Positions 42,439-52,811 of a stretch of DNA of 64,000 nt are shown one piece after another. The stretch's first letter is position 1. Every line of letters starts with the position of its first letter. Source of the DNA: Ruminococcus sp. Lineage in GTDB: Bacteria > Bacillota > Clostridia > Oscillospirales > Acutalibacteraceae. The position numbers and the translations under genes are program-made. The DNA lies in assembly GCA_023665555.1 (NCBI GenBank), contig JAMPDR010000001.1:62001-126000 (forward strand). Reading direction: 5' to 3'. The notes under the pieces were generated by a model, which ran no database searches, was not told where the DNA came from, and saw only the letters and a list, made by a program, of their open reading frames with translations.

Positions 42439-44358
42439 TTATTGAATTCTTCCGAATTGCTTTTCCAAATCATATTGCGACAATTCAATCAAAACAGGCC
42501 GTCCGTGCGGACAATATCTGACATTATCATCAAAGAGAACCTGTTTAGCAAGTTCTTCCAATTCATAAAGAGTATTGTTATTACCTGCTTTTATAGCCGC
42601 TTTACATGCCGTAGTATGGAAAATCGTATCTATTTTGTCTGACTGGACATCAGTTTTATTTAACATCAGATTGGCTGCGATTTCAACAACGGTATCCTGT
42701 GCATCGTCAACCGAAATCATCATCGGGCACTCTCTTACAATGACAGTTCCCTTACCAAAATCTTCAACAAGAAAACCGCAATCGGAAAATGCATCAAGGT
42801 TTTCAATTACTGTACTGTATTCATTTTTGCTAAGCGTCACTGTGACGGGTGATAACAACATTTGTGACGATTCTTTATGCTGTTTTTTTAATCTATTGAA
42901 AATCACACGCTCATGAGCAGCATGTTTGTCGATTATATAAAGCTTTTCGTCACATTCACAAATTATATACGTTTTGAATGCTTCACCTATTATCCTAAGT
43001 TTAGGCGGTAACTGTGTTTCAATTGCAACATTTGAAACGGCAGGCTCTTTGACTATCGCTTCAGTTGGTTTCAACGGCTTTTCATCAGCAGTCTTTACTG
43101 TTTGCAGCGGTGCTTTTTTAGGAAAAGTTCTCGGTATTAAATCCGGCTCATCTTCAGATAAAATATATGGATTTTCTCTTTTTGGTGAAGCTACCTGTGC
43201 AGCTGCTCTGTAATCCGCAGCAGAAACACTACGCCAAAAATCACGCTTCGGTTCAGATTTTTGATGAATCTGAGCGGTAACATGGTCATCATTCTCAACC
43301 ATTTGCAACTGAACAGCGGGGTCAATAGATTTCCTTGCAATTTTGTTTATATCAAGCTGCGGTCTTGTATCCAGTTCTTCAAGAGCAGACTTTGCAGCAT
43401 AATAAACAGCGCTGTAAACTCTTTTTTCATCGCTAAAGCGCACCTCTGTTTTGGCAGGATGCACATTAACATCAACATCATGGTTGGGAACAATTATATT
43501 AAGCACACAGCCGGGAAATTTTCCGACCATAATCGAATTTTTATATGCATTTTCAAGTGATGCAGTGCAAGAACGAGATTTAATATATCTTCCATTCAAA
43601 AAGAACACCTGCATAGTTCTGGATGCTCTGGAACAAACCGGCTTGCAGATAAGTCCGTTTACCTTTATTTCATCAAGTTCGTATTCCGTTTCGATAAGTC
43701 CGTCTGCAAACTGCTTACCATAAACAGCATAAACAGCCGAAATCAGCTTACTGTCACCGGGAGTAAGAAGTGCCTGCTTTCCATCACGAATAAAACGAAA
43801 ACTTATATCGGGATGTGAAAGCGCAAGTTTATCAACAACATCGGCAACAGCATTGGCTTCGGAAATATCCTTTTTCAAGAATTTCATTCTTGCAGGTGTA
43901 TTGTAAAATAAATCTCTGACAACTATTGTCGTTCCGTTCGGACAGCCTGCTGTTTCATATTGCAATTGCTCTCCGCCTTCAATGCAATAGCATGTTCCGT
44001 TATCTTCGTCAGGGCTTTTTGTGAACATCTCCACTCTTGAAACGACCGCAACAGATGCAAGGGCTTCTCCGCGAAATCCCAAAGTAAAAATACTGTTAAG
44101 GTCCTGAGCCGAACTCACCTTGCTTGTTGCATGGCTCAAAAATGCCTTTGGCACATCTTCGTGATATATTCCGCAACCATTATCAGTGATTCTGATATAT
44201 GTTATTCCACCGTGCTGAATTTCAACGGTTACGGTGGATGCACCTGAATCAATTGAGTTTTCAACAAGTTCTTTCACGACTGATGCAGGTCTTTCAACAA
44301 CCTCACCGGCAGCGATAAGTTCTGCAATATTCTTAGGTAAAATGTTTATTCTTGCCAT
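42439..44358 (-). CDS. mutL: DNA mismatch repair protein MutL
   Basis: 639 residues. The GHKL ATPase motifs are ELVENSIDSGAS (30-41), DNGCGI (57-62) and GFRGEAL (94-100). The C-terminal dimerisation domain holds an endonuclease-like ACKAAIKAGN region and CPHGRPV near the end. MutL connects MutS recognition with strand removal. It lies downstream of mutS with a 30-base gap. Confidence 0.95.
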   Translation of the reverse strand: MARINILPKNIAELIAAGEVVERPASVVKELVENSIDSGASTVTVEIQHGGITYIRITDNGCGIYHEDVPKAFLSHATSKVSSAQDLNSIFTLGFRGEALASVAVVSRVEMFTKSPDEDNGTCYCIEGGEQLQYETAGCPNGTTIVVRDLFYNTPARMKFLKKDISEANAVADVVDKLALSHPDISFRFIRDGKQALLTPGDSKLISAVYAVYGKQFADGLIETEYELDEIKVNGLICKPVCSRASRTMQVFFLNGRYIKSRSCTASLENAYKNSIMVGKFPGCVLNIIVPNHDVDVNVHPAKTEVRFSDEKRVYSAVYYAAKSALEELDTRPQLDINKIARKSIDPAVQLQMVENDDHVTAQIHQKSEPKRDFWRSVSAADYRAAAQVASPKRENPYILSEDEPDLIPRTFPKKAPLQTVKTADEKPLKPTEAIVKEPAVSNVAIETQLPPKLRIIGEAFKTYIICECDEKLYIIDKHAAHERVIFNRLKKQHKESSQMLLSPVTVTLSKNEYSTVIENLDAFSDCGFLVEDFGKGTVIVRECPMMISVDDAQDTVVEIAANLMLNKTDVQSDKIDTIFHTTACKAAIKAGNNNTLYELEELAKQVLFDDNVRYCPHGRPVLIELSQYDLEKQFGRIQ

Positions 44359-44388
44359 TCGGTTGTCACATCCTTTTCTTTTGGCTTA

Positions 44389-47013
44389 TTATCCGTTTCG
44401 CGCTTTATTCGATAATTGGCTTAAGGTTGTCAATGCCTCAAGCGGTGTAAGTGTGTCCGTATCTATATTTTTAAGCGTATCTATAATTTCATCGTCAAGG
44501 TTTGATCTGAGCGAAATTTGCAAATTTTCCGGTTCTGCAACAGTGTCGAAATCAGCAACAGACAATGGCCTTGTTTGAGCGGCTGAAGATTCGAGTTCAA
44601 ATAATATATCTCTCGCTCTTGCAACAACAGATGCTGGAACACCGGCCAGTTTTGCAACATCAACACCGTAACTGCCATCGGCACTTCCTCTAACAATGCG
44701 ACGCAAAAATGTTATTGTATCGCCCCGTTTTTTAACAGAGATATTATAATTTCTAACGCCGTCAATCGCGCCCTCAAGTTCCGTAAGTTCATGATAATGA
44801 GTTGAAAACAGTGTTTTTGCTCCAACCTTACGCTTATCGGCAATGTATTCAAGTACTGCTCTCGCAATACTCATACCATCAAAGGTTGATGTACCTCTGC
44901 CAACTTCATCAAGAATAATCAAACTGTGTTTATCAGCTGACTTCAAAATTGAAGCAACTTCATTCATCTCAACCATAAATGTCGATTGCCCTGAAGCGAG
45001 ATCATCCGACGCACCGACGCGGGTGAAAATGCTGTTAACAATTGAAAGATTGGCGCGTTTAGCAGGCACAAAAGAACCGATTTGTGCCATAAGGCATATC
45101 AAGGCAACCTGACGCATATATGTCGACTTACCTGCCATATTCGGTCCTGTGATTATTGCACATCGGCTGTCGTCACAATCAAGATAAGTGTCATTGGGAA
45201 CAAATGGCATATCCGTGAGCATTTTTTCAACAACAGGATGCCTTCCTTCAACAATTTCAATTACTGAACTGTCACACATGGTAGGACAAACATAATTGTT
45301 TTCGATTGCAACATTTGCAAGAGAGCAAAGAACATCTACCGCTGCAACCGCTGATGCTGTCAACTGAATACGGTTATACTCATTTGCAACACGCTTTCTG
45401 ACCTGACAGAAAATTTCATATTCAAGTTTAACGCTTCGCTCCTGCGCACCCAAAACCTTACTTTCAAGGTCTTTAAGTTCCTGTGTAATATATCTTTCGC
45501 AGTTTGCTAAGGTCTGCTTTCTTATGTATGTATCAGGTACTAGTGCTTTATATGAATTGCTGACCTCAATGTAATATCCGAAAACACGGTTATATCCGAT
45601 ACGCAGCTTCTGAATTCCTGTTTTTTCGCGTTCAGCTGTTTCGATTGCCGTAATATACTTTTTGCCGTTATGCTCAATATCACGAAGTGAATCCAATTCT
45701 TCATTGAATCCATCTCGAATCAAGCCTCCCTCGCGAATTGAAAACGGTGCTTCGGGATCAATCGCAGCCTCGATAAGAGAATGTACGTCTTCAAGCAAAT
45801 CAATTGCTGAATAAATCTGCTTAAGGCATGTTGAAGATGAATCTGAAAGTGCATTTTTAATTGCAGGAAGGTTTTCAATAGTTTGCTTTAATGAATTCAA
45901 TTCCTTAGCATTTGCACTTTCATAAACAACTCTTGTAATGAGTCGCTCAATGTCATATATATATGTCAAAGCATTGGTAAGCTCTGTTAATTTCATACTA
46001 TTGTTAACCAACTCATCAACTGCGTTGTGTCTTTTGGAAATCTGCGCAAAATTGATAAGCGGTTTTTCAAGCCATGAGCGAAGAAGTCTTTTGCCCATGG
46101 ATGTTTTTGTTTTATCAAGTACCCATAATAATGAGCCTTTCTTTTCTCGGTTACGCATAGTTTCAACTATTTCGAGATTGCGTTTAGTTGAAAAATCAAT
46201 TTTCATGAACTGATTTTCTGAATAAAAGTTGATGTCGGTAATACCTGCAACATCGTTTTTCTGAACATCTTTAAGATATTTTATCGCAACACCTACTGCA
46301 ATAACTGCCGCTTTATTATTTATTATTTCCTGTGCGGACAGTTTGTTTTCACCAAAATGCTCAATGCACACGTTAAGGCAGGATTCATAACTGAAATAGC
46401 TGTCATCAGGCATTTCACATGAAGCTTCAATTCTTTTGTTAATAAAAGCTGAAATTGACGAATTCTCGGCGCATTTTCTGTTGAGTACAATTTCACTCGG
46501 AGAGAAAACACCAAGTTCATTTATAATCCTGCTTTCAAGTTTTTTGCCCTCGAAGCAAGTGAGATTCAATGTTCCTGTTGAAACATCCGTAAAGCATACA
46601 CCTGCCGCTTTATCATCAAGATATATTGTGGTAAGATAGTTATTTTTTGAATCATCAAGCATGTTATTTTCGATGATACTGCCTTTAGTAATAACTCTTA
46701 TTACATCACGCTTAACAAGTCCTTTTGCAAGTTCGGGATCTTCAGTCTGCTCACAGATTGCAACCTTATATCCTCTGTCAACAAGTTTTGCAATATATGA
46801 ATCAGCACTATGGAACGGAACGCCGCACATCGGTGCTCTTTCTCCTTGACCGCAACTTCTTCCTGTAAGAGTCAGTTCAAGTTCTCTCGCCGCAGTTTTT
46901 GCATCATCGAAAAACATTTCATAGAAATCTCCGAGTCGGAAAAACAAAATAGCATCGGTATATTCTTCCTTAATTTCAAAATATTGTTTCATCATCGGCG
47001 TCATATCAGCCAT
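44389..47013 (-). CDS. mutS: DNA mismatch repair protein MutS
   Basis: 874 residues, typical length. The mismatch-binding start (KQYFEIKEEYTDAILFFRLG with GDFYEMF) holds the Phe-x-Glu wedge. Walker A GPNMAGKST (near 620), DEVGRGTSTFDG (near 700) and FSTHYHEL mark the ABC-type ATPase. It finds base mismatches and short loops. The operon continues with mutL and miaA. Confidence 0.96.
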   Translation of the reverse strand: MADMTPMMKQYFEIKEEYTDAILFFRLGDFYEMFFDDAKTAARELELTLTGRSCGQGERAPMCGVPFHSADSYIAKLVDRGYKVAICEQTEDPELAKGLVKRDVIRVITKGSIIENNMLDDSKNNYLTTIYLDDKAAGVCFTDVSTGTLNLTCFEGKKLESRIINELGVFSPSEIVLNRKCAENSSISAFINKRIEASCEMPDDSYFSYESCLNVCIEHFGENKLSAQEIINNKAAVIAVGVAIKYLKDVQKNDVAGITDINFYSENQFMKIDFSTKRNLEIVETMRNREKKGSLLWVLDKTKTSMGKRLLRSWLEKPLINFAQISKRHNAVDELVNNSMKLTELTNALTYIYDIERLITRVVYESANAKELNSLKQTIENLPAIKNALSDSSSTCLKQIYSAIDLLEDVHSLIEAAIDPEAPFSIREGGLIRDGFNEELDSLRDIEHNGKKYITAIETAEREKTGIQKLRIGYNRVFGYYIEVSNSYKALVPDTYIRKQTLANCERYITQELKDLESKVLGAQERSVKLEYEIFCQVRKRVANEYNRIQLTASAVAAVDVLCSLANVAIENNYVCPTMCDSSVIEIVEGRHPVVEKMLTDMPFVPNDTYLDCDDSRCAIITGPNMAGKSTYMRQVALICLMAQIGSFVPAKRANLSIVNSIFTRVGASDDLASGQSTFMVEMNEVASILKSADKHSLIILDEVGRGTSTFDGMSIARAVLEYIADKRKVGAKTLFSTHYHELTELEGAIDGVRNYNISVKKRGDTITFLRRIVRGSADGSYGVDVAKLAGVPASVVARARDILFELESSAAQTRPLSVADFDTVAEPENLQISLRSNLDDEIIDTLKNIDTDTLTPLEALTTLSQLSNKARNG

Positions 47014-47083
47014 TTTGTTCTTCCTCCCGTTTGATTTATAAATCCTTTAGAAAAAGCTAATTAGTTCAGAGTTTCCTAAACTA

Positions 47084-47497
47084 TCAGTGATGGCAGCTGC
47101 CGCCGCATTCGTGGCATGAGCCGTTGCAATCATGTTCTTCAGGCTCACATGTTGCAGGATCAGCACCATTGACGCAAAGACCGAGAATCTGCATGATATA
47201 GTTCATCATTGAATCAATTTCTGCTCTTGCTGCTTCATATGCCTGCATCTTTTCGTTTTCCATAAATTTACCATATGCTTCATTGAATTCTGCTTCGTAT
47301 GCAGTAAGTTTTGAAGTGTCAGGCTTTTCCTGGCTTGATTCACGCTGATAATTCATCTGAATAAGCTGAATTTGACCCATAAGATCAAGAAGCTCCTGAT
47401 CCTTTTCATTTGCTTGACGAATTTCGTCAAACTTGAGATAGCGCTCATCTTTCTGAATTGCTGCGCCAAGTTCACGTGTAAGTTTAATTACATCCAT
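47084..47497 (-). CDS. YlbF/YmcA family protein with Cys/His-rich tail
   Basis: 137 residues. The helical core (about 1-105: VIKLTRELGAAIQKDERYL, QIQLIQMNYQRES) matches the Com_YlbF family, whose Bacillus members RicA and RicF help RNase Y maturation, competence and sporulation. It lies between miaB and mutS. The last 27 residues add a tail with cysteine and histidine clusters (CEPEEHDCNGSCHECGGSCH) likely to bind metal or an iron-sulfur cluster. Confidence 0.82.
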   Translation of the reverse strand: MDVIKLTRELGAAIQKDERYLKFDEIRQANEKDQELLDLMGQIQLIQMNYQRESSQEKPDTSKLTAYEAEFNEAYGKFMENEKMQAYEAARAEIDSMMNYIMQILGLCVNGADPATCEPEEHDCNGSCHECGGSCHH

Positions 47498-47559
47498 TTG
47501 ATTTACTCCTTAAATAATATTTTTATAGTATATCAATAACACCATTTGGTGATATCTTC

Positions 47560-48987
47560 TTAAATTAGTTCACCTTTTAAAATCCATGTTTTCGGTTCGA
47601 TAACTTTAACAAAGCAAAATGAACCTATAAGGCTTTCGTCACCTTCAAATTCAATGATTATATTTCCCTCGGTTCTTCCCGAAAGCCATCCGTCCTGTTT
47701 GCTTTTTTCCTCAACAAGAACACGGTATGTTTTATCTTTCATTGATGCTGTTCTTTGACCGGCAATTGATTCCTGCAAACTTGTAAGTTCACTGAACCAT
47801 TTACCCTTTTCTGCGCGCGAAATCGGATCCGGCATTTCTGCCGCTTTTGTACCGGGCCGCGGAGAAAAAATGAAAGTGAACAGCGAAGTATATTTTACAT
47901 AGTCGATAAGACTCAAAGTGTCACAAAACTCATCATATGTTTCGCCGGGAAAACCAACTATAACATCACTTGTGATTGAAAGTTCCGGCATCAACTCATA
48001 GGCATAATCAATCAGCGAAAGATATTTTTTTCTGTCATAATGACGGTTCATCTCATTGAGCACTCTGTCATTGCCCGATTGGAACGGAAGATGAAGATGT
48101 TTTGCCACTTTATCACAACTTGCCATTGTTTCCAACAGTTCTTTAGTACAATCTCTCGGATGGGAAGTCATAAAACGGATGATGAAATCACCCTCAATAT
48201 CATTGATAGCTTTCAGAAGTGCAGGAAAGCGATATTCCTCGTCCAAATCCTTATTATATGAATTTACATTCTGTCCAAGCAAGGTTATTTCCTTATAGCC
48301 GTCCTTGACAAGCTGACTACACTCATTAACAACATCACAAAACTCTCTGCTTCGCTCACGTCCTCTTACGTAGGGAACAATGCAATATGAGCAGAAATTG
48401 TTGCATCCGTACATTATTGGAACCCATGCTTTAAAAGACCCATCACGGCTCACAGGCAATCCTTCAACAATGTTTCCATCGGAATCAGGGATTTCAAACA
48501 CACGCGATCCGCTGCAAAGACATCTATATATGAATTCCGGGAGTCTGTGAATAACATGAGTACCAAAAACAAGGTCAACATATCTGAAACTGTTGTTGAT
48601 TCTGTCAGCAACATATTTTTGCTGCATCATACAGCCGCAAAGAGCAATAATCATATTCGGATTTTCTTTTTTATATGCTTTCAGCGCACCTACATTTCCG
48701 AATACGCGATCTTGTGCATGTTCTCTAATTGCACAGGTATTATATAATACTAAATCCGCACCTTCAATTTGATCAGTAAGTTCATATCCCATTTCAATGA
48801 GCATGCCTTTAAGCCTTTCGCCGTCCGCGACATTTCCCTGACAACCATAAGTATGTACAAATGCCTTTGGCGGTATGACCGAAAATCTTGACGAAAGAAC
48901 GGTTCTGACAAGGTGTGTATATTCAGTTTGCTTTTTTAATTCCTCTTCCGGAACTGAAAACTTTATTTTTCTTTCTGTGCTGTTCAA
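47560..48987 (-). CDS. miaB: tRNA-2-methylthio-N6-dimethylallyladenosine synthase
   Basis: 475 residues. TTG 48987 is preferred because GGAGG lies eight bases upstream; the ATG at 49020 sits inside whiA and lacks a site. The N-terminal MTTase cluster cysteine is in YGCQGN. The radical-SAM triad CNNFCSYC is followed by a TRAM domain (about 410-470). It adds the methylthio group to the MiaA product i6A37. Confidence 0.93.
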   Translation of the reverse strand: MNSTERKIKFSVPEEELKKQTEYTHLVRTVLSSRFSVIPPKAFVHTYGCQGNVADGERLKGMLIEMGYELTDQIEGADLVLYNTCAIREHAQDRVFGNVGALKAYKKENPNMIIALCGCMMQQKYVADRINNSFRYVDLVFGTHVIHRLPEFIYRCLCSGSRVFEIPDSDGNIVEGLPVSRDGSFKAWVPIMYGCNNFCSYCIVPYVRGRERSREFCDVVNECSQLVKDGYKEITLLGQNVNSYNKDLDEEYRFPALLKAINDIEGDFIIRFMTSHPRDCTKELLETMASCDKVAKHLHLPFQSGNDRVLNEMNRHYDRKKYLSLIDYAYELMPELSITSDVIVGFPGETYDEFCDTLSLIDYVKYTSLFTFIFSPRPGTKAAEMPDPISRAEKGKWFSELTSLQESIAGQRTASMKDKTYRVLVEEKSKQDGWLSGRTEGNIIIEFEGDESLIGSFCFVKVIEPKTWILKGELI

Positions 48988-48988
48988 C

Positions 48989-49954
48989 TCAAATTCCTCC
49001 GTCTGTATCCTGCTGAGCATCTGATTTTATTTTGTTCTGATTATCATAAAACGAAAGTATTTTTTTTATTCTGTGGTTCACCGCCGAACGGGACAATGGC
49101 GGATCGAACATTTCACCAAGTTCTCTTAAACTGGCATCGGGATTATCAATTCTCACTCTTGCAAATGCTCTTAGTTCATCATCTAACGACTCAAAAGTTC
49201 CGTTTTTTATAAGCTTTTCTATTTTTTCAATTTGATCATATGCGGCAGAAACCGTTCTTGAAATATTCGCACAATTGAAATTAGTTATGCGATTGGATAC
49301 ATTCCTTATATCTTTATATATTTTTATATTCATTATTTCAAACGCTGCCATTTGAGCGCCCATTATATTAAGCAAGTCCTCAATACTTTCGCTGTCTTTA
49401 ACATAAATAACATTTGCGCCGCGCCTTACCATATGTTTGGCTTTTAAACCGTAATCAGTGAGCATCTTCATAAGATCAAAGCTTAACGTCCTAAAAGGAA
49501 CAACAAATTCAAGATGATACCCTTTATTCGGATCTGATATTGTTCCGCACGAAAGAAATGCTCCGCGCAGGAAGGCACCGTTACAGCAGTTGAAATCTTC
49601 TGTTGCATCACTGCTGCATTCATTTAGCAGATTGCCCCTGTTAATTCGCATAAACGCTTCGTTTCCGCTCACAAAGAACTCAGACAATACTTGTACTGCT
49701 TCTTCAGGGTTATCAACAGAAATAGAATATTTTCCAGCATCTGAAACCAGAAAATGCGGCGCGACATTTGTTGTTTTCTCAATCATAAGCGCATATTGCT
49801 TTGCAACACATTCATGTTCCGTCATCAGAGAAACTGATTTCAGATTGAATGAACGACCGAACAAGAGCATGCCATATGCCATTGCATGCAGACAGCATGG
49901 AGCAATATTTTCAATTTTTACAAGTTCTTCTTTAACCGTTGAAGAAAATGACAT
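48989..49954 (-). CDS. whiA: DNA-binding protein WhiA
   Basis: 321 residues. ATG 49954 is chosen with GTGAGG six bases upstream; the GTG at 49966 is an alternative. An N-terminal degenerate LAGLIDADG-like fold (FSSTVKEELVKIENIAPCCL, GAFLRGAFLSCGTISDPNKG) precedes a C-terminal helix-turn-helix (DPPLSRSAVNHRIKKI). In Firmicutes it affects division and envelope metabolism rather than sporulation hyphae. It is directly downstream of rapZ. Confidence 0.95.
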   Translation of the reverse strand: MSFSSTVKEELVKIENIAPCCLHAMAYGMLLFGRSFNLKSVSLMTEHECVAKQYALMIEKTTNVAPHFLVSDAGKYSISVDNPEEAVQVLSEFFVSGNEAFMRINRGNLLNECSSDATEDFNCCNGAFLRGAFLSCGTISDPNKGYHLEFVVPFRTLSFDLMKMLTDYGLKAKHMVRRGANVIYVKDSESIEDLLNIMGAQMAAFEIMNIKIYKDIRNVSNRITNFNCANISRTVSAAYDQIEKIEKLIKNGTFESLDDELRAFARVRIDNPDASLRELGEMFDPPLSRSAVNHRIKKILSFYDNQNKIKSDAQQDTDGGI

Positions 49955-49962
49955 GGCTAACC

Positions 49963-50814
49963 TCACTTCAAGATATCTCTATGGCTTACGCTTGATGAAT
50001 AATTCAAATTAAGATGTTTATATAGATTTTCCGCAAAGGTCACGGAACGATGATGTCCTCCCGTGCATCCGATTGCAATAATAAGCTGGCTTCTGCCTTC
50101 TTTTTGACACAATGGTATGATATAATCGACAAAATCAAACAGCTTCTTTTCATATTCTTTGGCATCGTCAGATTGCATAACATATTCATTCACTGCATTG
50201 TCAAGTCCTGTTAATTGTTTAAGTTCAGGAATGTAAAACGGATTCGGCAAAAAACGCACATCATAAACAAAATCTGCATCGTTCGGTATACCGTGCTTGA
50301 AGCCGAATGACATGCAGTGAATATGCATCTGACGGTTTTTATTTTCGCTAAACATGCTTAAAACACGAACTCTGCACTGTGTCGCAGAAAGATTACTTGT
50401 TTCAAGAAGATAATCAGCATTAGCTCTGGCTCCGGCAAGGAGTTTACGCTCTTCATTTATCGCATTAGCAATTGAATCATAATTGGACTGAACCAGCGGA
50501 TGCTTGCGCCTTGTTTCCTTATATCGCTTTACAAGAACATCGTCTTTAGCATCAAGAAACATTATTTTATATGAAATCTGCAATTCCCGAAGTGTATCAA
50601 GTGATTCAAAAAAATCCGAAAATGATTGACCTGATCTCACGTCTGTGACGACTGCAACTCGCTCACGTTCGCCCGATGACTGCAACAACTGTGCAAACAC
50701 AGGGATAAGTTTAGACGGCAGATTGTCAACACAGAAAAATCCGATATCTTCAAGTGAATCCACAACACAGGACTTACCTGCACCTGACATACCTGTTACA
50801 ATAACAAATTCCAT
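49963..50814 (-). CDS. rapZ: RNase adapter protein RapZ
   Basis: 283 residues. P-loop TGMSGAGKSCVVD (7-19), FFCVDNLPSKLI (28-39) and a C-terminal IGCTGGHHRSVTFAENL (about 248-264) are typical. In enteric bacteria it guides RNase E to glmZ and controls glucosamine synthesis. In Gram-positive bacteria the exact role is less clear, but the rapZ–whiA pairing with murB and hprK upstream is conserved. Confidence 0.95.
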   Translation of the reverse strand: MEFVIVTGMSGAGKSCVVDSLEDIGFFCVDNLPSKLIPVFAQLLQSSGERERVAVVTDVRSGQSFSDFFESLDTLRELQISYKIMFLDAKDDVLVKRYKETRRKHPLVQSNYDSIANAINEERKLLAGARANADYLLETSNLSATQCRVRVLSMFSENKNRQMHIHCMSFGFKHGIPNDADFVYDVRFLPNPFYIPELKQLTGLDNAVNEYVMQSDDAKEYEKKLFDFVDYIIPLCQKEGRSQLIIAIGCTGGHHRSVTFAENLYKHLNLNYSSSVSHRDILK

Positions 50815-50913
50815 AATAGATTACCATGCCTTGTCCGACTGCAAAAGTTAAAGCAAATGACCAATCCCTGTTACAGTCGCCAAGGAGTGACAGTATTTTA
50901 AACAATATATACT

Positions 50914-51810
50914 TTAAATCATTTTTACTTCGGTTTCAAGCCGAACTCCGAATTTATCAGCAACCGTTTCTTGACAAAATTCAATGAGGTCTTTGACATC
51001 TTTGCAGGTTGCTCCGCCGACATTCACGATGAATCCGGCATGCTTTTCGCTAACCTGTGCACCACCGATTTTTTTGCCCTTTAATCCGCTTTGCTCAATA
51101 AGCGCACCTGCAAAATAGCCTTCAGGCCGCTTAAAAATACTTCCTGCGCTCGGATATTCAAGCGGCTGCTTATCTTTTCTGCGCTGCATCAACTCATTCA
51201 TTTTCGCACGAATATCATCCGTGCTACCTTTTGCAAGTTTAAACACAACGGAAGTTATGATATATTCTCCGTTACCGTATACACTTTTTCTGTATCCGAA
51301 GTCAAGAGCGGATGAATCGAAACAGCCGATTTCACCATCCATACTTACATGACTGCAAGACTCCACGACGGTTTTCATTTCACCTCCGTATGCACCTGCA
51401 TTCATAAATGCAGCACCTCCGACTGAGCCGGGGATACCGTAAGCAAATTCAAGACCGGAAAGACCATTTGACAAAGCAAACTTGCAAACAGCAGCAAGGG
51501 AAACTCCTGCTCCTGCCTCAATCGTTGTTTCATCAACCATTCTGATAAAATCAAAACCATCAGATAAATGAATAACAACTGCATCGATTCCGCTGTCATT
51601 TATAAGAAGATTGCTACCGTTTCCGACAATGAAAAATCGCACATTTTCGCTTTTACACAAATTAACTAAAGCGATAAGTTCATCAACATTTTTCGGCATA
51701 ACGAACAGCTTCGCATTGCCGCCGATACGAAATGTTGTGTGATATTTCATTAACTCATCGGCAAGATAGCTTATGTTTTTACTTTCTAAAAAGTCTGTAA
51801 CTGTTTTCAA
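50914..51810 (-). CDS. murB: UDP-N-acetylenolpyruvoylglucosamine reductase
   Basis: 298 residues, type II form. The FAD domain shows YHTTFRIGGNAKLFV (about 23-37), GNGSNLLI (about 62-69) and GIPGSVGGAAFMNAGAYGGE (about 125-144). The active-site Ser is in YPSAGSIFKRP (about 219-229). It reduces the enolpyruvyl sugar to UDP-MurNAc in wall synthesis. It lies 14 bases before the end of the ROK kinase gene's frame and in the hprK operon. Confidence 0.95.
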   Translation of the reverse strand: MKTVTDFLESKNISYLADELMKYHTTFRIGGNAKLFVMPKNVDELIALVNLCKSENVRFFIVGNGSNLLINDSGIDAVVIHLSDGFDFIRMVDETTIEAGAGVSLAAVCKFALSNGLSGLEFAYGIPGSVGGAAFMNAGAYGGEMKTVVESCSHVSMDGEIGCFDSSALDFGYRKSVYGNGEYIITSVVFKLAKGSTDDIRAKMNELMQRRKDKQPLEYPSAGSIFKRPEGYFAGALIEQSGLKGKKIGGAQVSEKHAGFIVNVGGATCKDVKDLIEFCQETVADKFGVRLETEVKMI

Positions 51811-51823
51811 AAGAAAACCTCCA

Positions 51824-52771
51824 TTAATTCTCTACCAATGCCGCACCGATTATACCTGCGTCGTTGCCGAGTTTCGCACGGCAAATTTCGGTTTGAGTAT
51901 CGGCATATCTGCTGTAGCGGAACTCATTAATATGCTTTCTGATTCTTGAAAGAAGAGTTTCTCCCTCATTGCAGATTCCGCCGCCGAAACAAATCATATC
52001 AGGCTGCAAAGCATTGATAACATTTATTGTGCCTACCGCTATATATTTTATATACTTTTCAACAACAGATTCAGCAACAATATCGCCTTCACGCATACCA
52101 TCAAAAGCTGTGCGTCCGCTAACATTGTTAATATCGCCGTCTGTAAGCTGCCACATTTTACTTCCCGGATTTTCAAGCATCGCCGCTTTTGTCTGTCTAA
52201 CAAGTGCAGTTGCAGATGCATAGCTTTCCCAGCATCCCTCTCTGCCGCAGGTGCATTTTTCTCCGCCGATATCGATGACCATATGACCAAACTCACCGCC
52301 TGCGCCATTGCATCCTATCACAATTTTTCCGTCATGAATATATCCGGAACCAACACCTGTTCCGAGGGTGATTGCAACAAATTCTTTTTTACCTTTACCG
52401 CAGCCTGCAACCGCCTCACCCAAAGCGGCGCAGTTAGCATCATTTTCAAGATAAACCGGAACATCAATTTGGCTGCGAATCATTTCGGCTGCCGGAACAT
52501 GATGAAAATAGAGGTTGTTGGCAAATTCAATTATACCCTTTTCTCTGTCCACAGAACCGGGAGTTCCCACACCGATACTCGAAATTTCATCAATCGCTAT
52601 CTCAGCATCTTCTGCTGCTTTTTTTACACAATATACTATATCGTCCATTATTTCCTTCGCAGGCCTTGGAACGTTTGTTTTAACCTTTGCTCTTCCTATT
52701 ATTTCATAGTTGTCATTAATAACACCGGCAACAATATTTGTTCCGCCGAGATCTACACCTACTTTATACAT
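51824..52771 (-). CDS. ROK family glucokinase
   Basis: 315 residues from ATG 52771 (GGTGA five bases upstream; two in-frame starts upstream are less likely). The ATP site DLGGTNIVAGVI (6-17), the ROK zinc motif CTCGREGCWE (about 175-184) and the GLTGTGVGSG-like ITLGTGVGSGYI (about 134-145) are clear. It phosphorylates glucose. Placement after hprK ties sugar entry with the HPr regulatory switch. Confidence 0.88.
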   Translation of the reverse strand: MYKVGVDLGGTNIVAGVINDNYEIIGRAKVKTNVPRPAKEIMDDIVYCVKKAAEDAEIAIDEISSIGVGTPGSVDREKGIIEFANNLYFHHVPAAEMIRSQIDVPVYLENDANCAALGEAVAGCGKGKKEFVAITLGTGVGSGYIHDGKIVIGCNGAGGEFGHMVIDIGGEKCTCGREGCWESYASATALVRQTKAAMLENPGSKMWQLTDGDINNVSGRTAFDGMREGDIVAESVVEKYIKYIAVGTINVINALQPDMICFGGGICNEGETLLSRIRKHINEFRYSRYADTQTEICRAKLGNDAGIIGAALVEN

Positions 52772-52811
52772 ATGATTCACCATAGCCTTTCTATAAACAA
52801 ATTTTATTTTT

